This document shows, in pieces, positions 55,400 through 64,000 of a DNA stretch of 64,000 bases (position 1 is its first letter; each line of letters begins with the position of its first letter). The stretch comes from Saturnia japonica (lineage: Eukaryota; Arthropoda; Insecta; Lepidoptera; Saturniidae). The notes under the pieces are model-generated. The model ran no database searches, was not told where the DNA came from, and worked only from the letters and a program-made list of their open reading frames with translations. Both the position numbers and the translations under genes were made by a program. The DNA is taken from positions 13,826,001 through 13,890,000 of the forward strand of contig CM065318.1 in assembly GCA_033032175.1 (NCBI GenBank), written 5' to 3'.

Positions 55400-56030
55400 T
55401 TTAATCCAACTCTCCAAGTTGTATCCAGGTATAATAACTATTAAGGTTACTGATAGCTTCGAGCTTCTCGTGATGCATTTCAATGCAGACCTAAACTTTG
55501 GACGCTCCATTGCGGTCAAGGTTAAAACAGCTGTTAAAAAATTGGGGATTCTTTCCAAGGGAAAGCGGTGTTTTACACTGGCGCAGCTCCTTAATCTGTA
55601 TCAAGGGCATATACAACCGTGTGTTGAATATTCCTGGCATCCTTGGGACGGGTCCTGACAGGTGAAAAAATTAATAGCATGGAACTTCGGCGTAGTGTCG
55701 CTTGCCTTGCAGTGTTCTATCAGCTACACTTTGGTGAATGTGCGCAAGAGCTGCACCGACTAATTCCACCGTTTCCCTTCCATCACAAGACTACCAGACG
55801 CCGTTTGGAAATCCATCCATATGTAGTTGATGTTTCATTTATTCGCACAACGAATCTTCGTTCATAATGCGAACCGCAAATGAATGGAACTCACTACCAG
55901 CGTCTATTTTTCATGATTCATATAGCATAGTGGTCTTCAAAAGAAGAGTGAATCAGTTTTTACTGAGCGATTGCGTACCATACTCAGCCTCATCTTCACT
56001 TTCCATCAGGGGTAACTGAGGGTAAGCGTC
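55400..56030 (+). pseudogene. LINE ORF2 C-terminal remnant
   Basis: In one frame AVKKLGILSKGKRCFTLAQL and YQGHIQPCVEYSWHPWDG; after a shift, LRRSVACLAVFYQLHFGE and HKTTRRRLEIHPYVVD; then NEWNSLPASIFHDSYSIVVF. This is the post-RT region of a jockey/CR1-like LINE, with two frameshifts. Confidence 0.7.
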
Positions 56031-56050
56031 GAACAGTATCTTATATATTA

Positions 56051-56325
56051 CTAGCAGTGGCCCACGGTTTCATCCGTGTTAATTTTATACGACAAACATC
56101 AATAACGCCGCGTGCGGGTGTAGGCAATTTTTATACTTTGTGTAAAACTATCGACATTTTTATAAGGAATAAATTAATTTCTCAAATTATAATATAGCCT
56201 ATGTTACTCGCTGATACTGTAACTTTATATTGGTGAAAGAATTTTGAAAATCGTTCCAGTATAGTTTTTGATTTTACAAACATTACAAACAAAAAATCAA
56301 ATCTTTCTTCTTTATAATATTGATA
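56051..56325 (-). mobile_element. Helitron-like fragment
   Basis: CTAG on the minus strand at 56054-56051 followed by cagtggcccacggtttcatcc. The family motif gcctatgttactcgctgat is inside. The 5' end is approximate. Confidence 0.45.
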
Positions 56326-58858
56326 GGTACAGAATAAAGATGTTGTTTTTACTTTAATATCTACGTTCTAAAAAACAAATTTAGTAGGTACGTTTTACTT
56401 TCTGGATTATATTGGATTGGGTTACATTGACACACAAATACACCGTAACTTAATTTACAATACAAATTACAATATTTTTTTGTAATTCACGTGATCGGAT
56501 TATTACTACTAAAATGGTGATGAATTGCAGATATTCCCTCGGTAGTCGTCAATGTTATTTATTGGATTGTACTATGCTCACCATTAGTTACAGTGCGGTC
56601 AGTTTACCTTTGCCGTGCTACGATTTAAAAAAATCATGAATTTTTTTTCCTGCTTTAACTTGAGCGAAAATATCTTTGATATCCTCATAATTAATTTATA
56701 CAATAATGCCGGTTCATTAAACCCATATATTGTTTCAAAAATCAACCGCCCATTAAATATCATTGGCTATTGAAAAATGTATTATGGTCCTAAGAGAATA
56801 ATAATTAAGGCTTACAAGATAAGTATTATTCATTTGTAATTGCCACGGGACAGTTACTAGCGTTAATTTATACAGGTTACGAGGTGAATTCGATAAACCC
56901 ACACTTGTCCGATGATTTAACTATGGAAACTATGCTCCCACCAGGCACAAATGTCTGTTTATGCTTTGAGGGAGTCATTTCTAACCGAATTGGTTAATTG
57001 ATATTGTTTATTTTAAATACTCTCAAGTGTTTGCCTATTACATTTAATTAGTTAAAAAAGTGCAATTATGTTAAGTGTAAGCGACAATGTGATTCAGTGA
57101 CCCTATAAATATTAAATCCAAGTTACTCGTGAATATTGAACGGCGCGGCGGCACCTATGTGATCTGTAAAAAGCTAATATTTTACGAATATGGCTTAGAA
57201 CAATTATATCTTTTATATATCTCTGATTATAATTTTTGAAATTTATTACTTGTAGAAGAAATATGTATATAAATTTTACTTCTTGCATTACGTAATGCAA
57301 TAAATAATTCATAATTACGATTTTTCTATATTTTTATTTATAAATAGTGGAAAGTGACATCTACTGGATAAATTTATAAATTATATAACTGCCACAAACT
57401 GCCACCTATTGTCAAGTCAAGTAAGTGCTGCCAGCACATATACATTCAATGTTGTCAGACTCTGTAATAATAAATAGATCTATTACATTTACGAACATTT
57501 TATTTATCTTCTCATTTGTACAGAAGATGCATTTTAATAATCAATACACCAATTCCAAATGCACACTTACTTAAAGAAGTACATAAGTCACTTTTTTTTA
57601 AATATTTTCATTAAATTTTTGTACATCAATGATTATAAGACTTTTTCTGTCACTGATAATTAAATATTAATACGAAGATCGTTAGAAATAGTATAACAAT
57701 AGGTGAGTCATACCTAAAAATTGTATTATATAGATGTAAACCAAAGGATCTGATAGTATTAGTACATCATTTTCAAACAATAATTAAATTTACATCGCGA
57801 TTACTGTTTTTCATTTACCGTCTAAAGGATTTGGCTAGGTAAATGAAGTCAATGAAAGAAAACTAAGAAGTAGATGGCAGTCGAAAACTGTATTCTGTAT
57901 TATATTATATACCGATTAAAGGCATAATACCTATTTAAAATTATACATACACACCTAAAAAGTAATTCAAAAATGAAACTACTATAAAAATACATAAGAT
58001 ACAGAGGTAAACAAGAGACAGAATGATCATGATTTAGACGATTTGTATTTATAATATTCGTAGGTATATAATATTTATGTATGTATATGTTTGTTTGTTT
58101 TGTGCGTTCTATTTAGTAATACTATTTATGTACGTTTTTCTGTATATAAATATTTATACATCAGTAATAGCTAAATTTTGTTTATTTTTAACAAATTCTT
58201 CTGTGTACTACCTACAATGGTTTTTTTTTGTCCTTTAATATTGATAGTTAACTAGAAGAAAATGCATTGTGGAGTTAAACTCGCTAATGTACGACTAAAA
58301 GTGATATAAATTATTCATTCATTCAAAGATATAAAAATAAGGAACCAAGTTGTTTTAACTCTGAAGTTTGATTACTAACCCAGGTTAATATAACATTTCT
58401 AATACCTTGTAAAATTAAATAATAAAGGACACTATTCAGATTTTAGTTGCAGAATTCGTTTTTACATTTTTAAGGTATTAACCAACTCATCATTGGTATT
58501 CCAAAGTATGCAAGTAATTATTTTAAAAAATCCAATATTAATTTCTTCTTATTAATAAACAATTAAAATATTTCCAGTAATTTGTGGAAATTTTATCCGG
58601 CATCACTACGAATATATGCACCAACCACAGTGGCACTTGGTAGATATAAATAAAAATTGAATTTCACTGCCATCTGGCCATTCAAGGTGCACACTTGATT
58701 TAAATGCTCATATTTTCTTCTCTTTTTAAAACGAATGTACGCTTTATTTTTTTAAATATTATAATCAAAATTTAAAAACATTTTGTAAACAATTAACTCT
58801 CTATTGTGCCGGTACAGTTAGCGTCAAACGGAACGTATCTATAAAGTAAACAATGCGT
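56326..58858. other. Long AT-rich spacer
   Basis: No gene or recognisable repeat was seen on either strand. Confidence 0.4.
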
Positions 58859-59008
58859 GCTTGAAGCGACGTCTGTGGAAACGACTCAAGTGTGACGTTA
58901 TTTTAAAAATTTTAACAAAAAACAAAACAAAAGAAATTAAACCACTAACGCTGTTAAAGTTGTTCATCTGTTATGATTAGGTAATATTTTTGTGATATTT
59001 GTTTTGAA

Positions 59009-59125
59009 ATGAGTGGAGTAGTGGTCGACGGAAATAAAAGTTACCTATTTGTTGCAAAAGTGTCGCAAGAAACGGCACAGGAAGAGCCGCAGGAAATGAA
59101 TGGAAATTGCAGACTCGATGAGTAA
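59009..59125 (+). CDS. Short upstream ORF of the ANKLE1-like gene
   Basis: A 38-codon frame with its own ATG in good context (gaaATGa) ends at TAA 59123-59125, 23 bases before the ATG of the ankyrin protein. The peptide (MSGVVVDGNKSYLFVAKVSQ, then acidic Glu/Gln-rich) resembles nothing I know. If both lie on one transcript it would be a regulatory uORF or a bicistronic small protein. Existence of the transcript is inferred. Confidence 0.35.
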   Translation: MSGVVVDGNKSYLFVAKVSQETAQEEPQEMNGNCRLDE

Positions 59126-59148
59126 CAATTTTAAATACTTTCGAAATC

Positions 59149-62100
59149 ATGGGTACGACGTACAAAGAACTATTTCGGTTATATGATCTAATTGAAAACG
59201 GAGATGTAAGGTACGTATTATAAACGTATTTTTATACGTTAATAAAAAGTACTATTTATCTCGTTAATTTTCAAGCATCTGCAACATGCACCTGCTCCAG
59301 GTGGGAAATTTAATTTAAGAACTCGAAACTATATGTATGGCTTCTATGGAAGAACATTGTTATGAATATGATAATGTAAAAGCACCTGGTGTAAATAAGA
59401 ATGACCCAATTAATTACTTTTAAAAATGGAATTTTCGTACATATTATTTCTTTTCTTGGATTGCGTTAATTTGACATAGGTATGATTTAAATTACAAATA
59501 ATTATGTACCTATGTTCTATTTTATTTTTGAATAGTTAAAAATGTATGCATATTAACAAATATACTGTTTTAACTTCGAAAATAGGCTAGAGTAACCACT
59601 TACCATTAGGCAGGCCAAAAGCTCGTGTTCCACCTTTGTTGTATTAAAAAAATGTAAAGTAGGTTATAACTAATTTAAAAAATCTTTTGACTCAATATTT
59701 ATGATTTGCAAGTAATTAATTATTTCAAAATAATGTTAATAATTTTTATTTTATTATAATGATCATTTTCACGGAGTAAAAAAGTATCTATTAGTCCTAA
59801 AGATTATGTTGTAAAACTTAAAGAATTTTTTATGTATTTTCTTGTATAGCATATGATTGTATTTTACTATAATTAAAATTACAATGTTATTCATAATGGG
59901 TGTTGAAATATTGTCCAAATTCTCATTTCTGGGGCATCAATAATGGGATATTCAAATGGAAATACAGTTCACCACATATTAAATATCCATTGAGTTCCTT
60001 AATCATCAATTACCAATCTCAAATAGTCATAAATATACTGCAGTCTTAACCAAATACATTCAATGGATTTATCCATATAAAGGGTGAATATGAGTCAAAG
60101 AGGCATACTTTTCAGAGTGGCCATTTTAAAGCTTACATTTTTATTGTAACTGCCACTTAAAAAAGTCCAGTGTACCAATATTAAGTAAGCCTATTGACTT
60201 ATTTATTTACCATCTAAATTAGGCACCTAGATGCTTATTTTGAGTAAAATTGAAAATTGATGCTAGTTGATTTGTCAAGATATTCACACCTTGTATGGAT
60301 ATTTCTGAAGAGTATGTTGAATGCCTTTTGTACCAGTGTATTTTCAGAGTCACAGCCCTCAGAATAAAAACAACCATGTGACAATTATTGTTATTTCACA
60401 GAAGAAACATATGGTGGTCACTAGAGATGTTAAGAGATTCGAGGAAAACTTTTTAAAATCAGTTTCTTTTAATACCTATAACAACAGTTTTTCAGAATAA
60501 ACCAATTTCAAACTAAGTACATGTTTTTTGTGACTGAATGAACCAAATAATCATTTATCTACTGACTCAAAAAACCTTTATAATCTATATTTAATTAGTG
60601 AACTAGGTGATTATTTATGTTAAAGTTATATTATGTGTAACTTATTGTTAGAATCCTTTATCTTAGTAAAATATGGTCACAAACAACCACATCCAATGAA
60701 ACTAATTCAAGCTTGTGATCTGTATTGAACTAATCACTCTGCACATTTTCCTCTTAAATAAAATTGTACTTACATATTTATCAGTGCCGGCAACTTCTGT
60801 TACTTCAGAGTGCATGTTCTCGACAGCAGGATATGTGCTCTCATCCAGGAGGAGCAGGCTTCTAGATGACACTTTCAATCAAATATTTCTTATTCACCAA
60901 TATGATGAATACATTTCATTACTTCCATTGTTTACTTGAATTTTAGGCTTTTTTTAAAAAATTAGCAAAAACCAGTTCACTTTACTAGTGGTCGCCTTCT
61001 GAAGTTAAATTATCTGAATGTTCATCTAAGGGTAAATGTCATTTTACAGATCACTGAAGAACTATATGACTGAAACATCAATAAATATAAATGTTGTGTT
61101 ACCTTGTAAAGGTATCGGAGTACTGCATTTAGCAGTAGGTGTAGAGCCTGCAGATAAATCTAAAGAGTTAACAGAAGTACTCTTAAAGAATGGAGCTGAT
61201 CCTAATTTATGGTGAGCATTTTTTTATTGAATACATAAAACTTAATGTTTGTTTATTTGTCTCATTTACTGTTAGTGTGAGGAACTTTGTTGACTTGTTG
61301 TGCACACCCTGTGATGGTTTATGTATTATTTTGGAAAGGCTTACAAACTAATACATATATCTATAACAATTTTTAATATAAAGGAAAACCAACTTCATAG
61401 GTTTTGAGGAGTTCCCTAGTGATTCGAACTTGAAGGTCTAATGACAATTTAAAAAACTGGACCACCCTTGAAGTATCCCTTTCCAACAAAATAAAAATTA
61501 TTTCAATTGTTTCATAAACAAAGATGTTATGCCTGAACATCCATTAAAAAATATATTTGAATTGAGAACCTCCTCCTTTTTTAAAGTCCGTTATAAAAGA
61601 GAAGAAATAAATAGCTAATTAAAAGTCTCCCATCTTTGAACCATACAACTATATTGATTTATGAGGCGCGCGAGTCGTTTTCTTACGAAAACAATGAGAA
61701 CAAAATATATTATATATATAATATTACATTATTAGGTAACCCTAATGAGTTTGTTTAAATGTATTTTCTACTGTAATTTTTTTACTTGCTTTTGTAAATA
61801 ATGTATAATCCAAGTTTGGTAAACAGTAATTGTTTTTCATATTGACCTTCAAAGTAGTTAAATATTGTTATTTGTTTGTCCATCAATTTATCAATAGTCA
61901 ATTACACTATCAAACAATCGATAGTTGTGTTCAAACTACTTATTCATTATATAAATTTGCTATATTTTAAACAGATGGTACACAATTTGTCTCACTGCAA
62001 GAAATCCCAAGAGATCATGCAAATAACTCATTGTTTTTTAGTCTTTATTGCTTTATCACCTAGATGTTACTAATAGTACTAAGAAACAATCAATAGTTTC

Positions 62101-62670
62101 TTTACAAAACAATCGATACTATCGGATTTTCCGGCAGTTAATGTTTAATGAACACTACTTTAAATATGTATCATAATTGAAACGCCTTTGTAGCAGTTGT
62201 GAAACAATTCCTAGTGTGTGCTTGTCTTGGTGTGTCCCGGTAATTGCACTCGAGAGCCAGTTCCCCTACTAGGCTACCTATCTTAGATCATATTGTCAAA
62301 TACCATCAGGTGAGATTTTGGACTTGACACTGGCAGAATTCGAATTTACTAGACGTCATTTAAAAAAAAAAAGACGCCAAAACGCTAAGAATAAAAAAAA
62401 GATTAAAACACTGGCCACTTACACATTTTTTTCATTATAGTAACCATGATGATGTTACTCCGGTGCACATAGCATCAATATGGGGTAGGGTTGACAATTT
62501 AAAGCTCCTCCTTGGCTGTGGTGGTGATCCCACCAAACAAGACATTGAAGGACTCTCCGCTTTCGATTATGCAACGCGAGAACAACAGTGGGATGTATTT
62601 GACTACTTGCATAACGTTGTGGACCAACTGGACGACTCCGGATCGAAGTGTGGATATACGATAGGATTAG
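59149..62670 (+). CDS. Ankle1: ANKLE1-like ankyrin repeat protein, first three coding exons (partial)
   Basis: The exons are 59149-59210, 61050-61211 and 62441-62670, with in-phase GT-AG junctions (AAG/GTACGT, TTACAG/A, ATG/GTGAGC, TATAG/TA, TTAG/GTTTGT). They give 151 residues and then leave the window. Ankyrin repeats begin near residue 40: GVLHLAVGVEPADKSKELTE, LLKNGADPN, TPVHIASIWGRVDNLKLLL, GGDPTKQDIEGLSAFDYA. Their order, and a DP-N/W-G pattern near the N-terminus with no leader, fit ANKLE1 (LEM3), a LEM-domain GIY-YIG nuclease that cuts DNA bridges at cell division. The LEM and nuclease domains would lie beyond the right edge, so this remains a probable call. Intron 1 holds a hAT fragment, and intron 2 holds repeats D and E. 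Confidence 0.6.
60770..60945 (+). pseudogene. hAT transposase C-terminal fragment (ANKLE1 intron 1)
   Basis: Reads YLSVPATSVTSECMFSTAGY then SSRRSRLLDDTF, the conserved hAT dimerisation block. Nothing upstream survives in frame. Confidence 0.75.
61272..61600 (+). repeat. Interspersed repeat D, copy 3
   Basis: Matches copies at 38217 and 39380 (tgtgaggaactttgttgactt, ttttgaggagttccct, aaacaaagatgttatgcc, cctcctccttttttaaagt). Confidence 0.55.
62205..62340 (-). repeat. Interspersed repeat E, copy 2
   Basis: Minus strand tagcctagtaggggaactgg and gctctcgagtgcaattaccgg, parallel to 42031-42170. Confidence 0.45.
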
Positions 62671-62714
62671 GTTTGTTTTATATCTATTACTATACACGCA
62701 GTTTCAATTGCATT

Positions 62715-62900
62715 CATTCATTGATTTTCAAAGTGAGTTTTTTTGTTACTCAATCATGCAAAAACAGCTGAAAAAAGCAACAAATTAATGAAATTTAGCA
62801 TTTAGATTGCTTATAACGGATTAAGACATAGTATACTATATATCCAGATAAAATCATTTTTTTGTTCACGTAAGCTAAGCCGTGGGCAAGTAAGCTATTA
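62715..62900 (+). mobile_element. Degraded Helitron-like fragment, type D
   Basis: Contains gttactcaatcatgcaaaaacagct, then a degenerate end taagccgtgggcaagtaagc. It resembles 23385-23708. Confidence 0.35.
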
Positions 62901-62964
62901 AATACAAAAATCATTTTTCAAATCTGACTGGTAGTGTACGAAAATAAAGTATGCTATGCCTGAT

Positions 62965-63060
62965 GTATGTAATTGGTTTCTCAGAAACGGCTCTCACAAT
63001 TACGATAAAAAAATTATTCATGCAATATTTTACCCATCCTTTACCTTATTCCTTATTTTT
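62965..63060 (+). repeat. Repeat C fragment
   Basis: attggtttctcagaaacggctc, as at 3789-3930; the rest is diverged. Confidence 0.45.
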
Positions 63061-63424
63061 CAAGTCCTTTAAATAAGTGCCTAGACAAATCTGTTTAAAC
63101 TTTTTTTATGTAAATAGGATTAATTTATTATAAATATATAATGACGCAAGTATTTAATTTTTCTGGGTTTTAACGAATTACAAAAAACCCTGTAACCTCC
63201 TTATCAAAGTTAGTATGAATCATAGGTTATCGAGAACATACTGGATATTTTATTTTACTACGATTATAGATCGCATGTCGTACATCATGTGGTAATAATC
63301 ATAACGATCATAGTTTCCACTCTTTGGAACATTTAGTTACGCATAATATTTATAGCCATTTAATTTTTGAAAGTAAGCACTTTGTTTTAAACGCTACGTG
63401 GTACATAGTCAGGTACGGTTAGAG
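63061..63424. other. AT-rich spacer, possibly intron of the ANKLE1-like gene
   Basis: Nothing recognised. Confidence 0.35.
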
Positions 63425-63820
63425 TAGTAGTAACTATTACATTGAAAACAAGCTAAATTATAAAAAAGGAAACAAAAAAAACCGACTGCAATAAAACTAG
63501 ACTTCAAACAAGCTAAATTAATAAAAAGGAGACAAAAAATCCGACTGCAACAAAAAAAAAATACTTGACATTTTTTTTAATTTGACTTCCAGACGTACTA
63601 AAATATTATTTAGCCTATGTCTCTTCCAAAATTAAGACGAATCTAACGACATCTCGTATGGTAAAATGTAATCGTTCTAGGGTAAAATCCATTATGCCAT
63701 TTAGGCTACAGAGCGTGTCAAAGAAATAATATACATGTACATTAATACATATGTATTTACGTACATAAATATGCGCGAAAAACATAATCCTCCTTTTTCG
63801 CAGTCGGGTAATAGACTATT
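63425..63820 (+). repeat. Interspersed repeat (ccgactgcaa), with a short internal duplication
   Basis: A 50-base unit with aacaagctaaatta and ccgactgcaa appears twice (63445-63495 and 63506-63555). The block matches 35150-35365 inverted. Confidence 0.5.
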
Positions 63821-63844
63821 TTTGCTTTTTGTTAATTGATACCT

Positions 63845-64000
63845 CGACGTTGTACATAAAAATTTATACCTAAGCGGCCGAGCTCAGCTCGGTGTTTTAC
63901 AAAAAAAAAAAAAACATCTATCTAGGTATACTTGGAATGTAAAACATTATCTAAATACAAAGTTTCATCCAAATCGTTGGAGCCGTTTCCGAGAAACCAA
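63845..64000 (-). repeat. Repeat C, inverted copy at the right edge
   Basis: The reverse complement of 3789-3930: gagctcagctcggtg, ctaggtatacttggaatgtaa, ggagccgtttccgagaaacc. It runs to the end of the window. Confidence 0.6.

Noticed and set aside
1..64000. CRISPR arrays, operons, ribosome binding sites or telomeric TTAGG arrays
   Set aside because: The DNA is eukaryotic nuclear; none of the direct repeats have CRISPR-like spacing, and no TTAGG tract was seen.

Overview
The window is AT-rich nuclear DNA of an insect, almost certainly a moth or butterfly. The grounds are intron-bearing genes with canonical GT-AG sites, a single-exon HMG-CoA synthase, a GH27 glycosidase and an ankyrin gene of insect type, plus the usual lepidopteran transposon mix: Helitron-like elements ending in CTAG, tRNA-headed SINEs, jockey-type and RTE-type LINEs, Tc1/mariner and PIF/Harbinger. 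Splice junctions were checked by hand for phase. No alignment or database search was run.

Host genes. (1) A tandem family of small secreted Pro/Val/Ile/Glu-rich repeat proteins lies on the minus strand. The promoter and first exon of one copy sit at the left edge, followed by a decayed copy at 2555-2885, gene B at 4049-4610 and gene C at 20694-21861. (2) Cytosolic HMG-CoA synthase is at 27980-29353 (minus, uninterrupted CDS). (3) A nine-exon alpha-N-acetylgalactosaminidase (GH27) gene is at 36222-45494 (minus). (4) The first three coding exons of an ANKLE1-like ankyrin gene are at 59149-62670 (plus), preceded by a 38-codon upstream ORF and running off the right edge.

Mobile DNA makes up much of the rest. 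The most striking block is 9256-14431. There a Tc1-like element with TA target duplications contains a tRNA-type SINE and a structurally complete PIF/Harbinger element (10114-14347, TAA duplications), which in turn contains a Helitron-like element (13465-13980). The Harbinger transposase and its MADF/BESS partner both have unbroken spliced reading frames. They are interlocked on opposite strands: each gene's third exon lies inside the other's second intron. A 5'-truncated jockey-type LINE (16689-20360, minus) separates genes B and C, and three shorter copies of its 3' tail lie at 1040, 35769 and 54298. Its 3' UTR can fold into a hairpin that is kept in two copies with a compensating base-pair change. 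A Tc1 element with matched ends at 46824-48422 carries a transposase with a single late stop.

The right half (49 to 57 kb) is mostly repeat fragments: a mariner remnant, inverted repeats, a tandem duplication with a Helitron-like insertion in one unit, and several LINE 3' ends. Long AT-rich spacers hold nothing else I could support.
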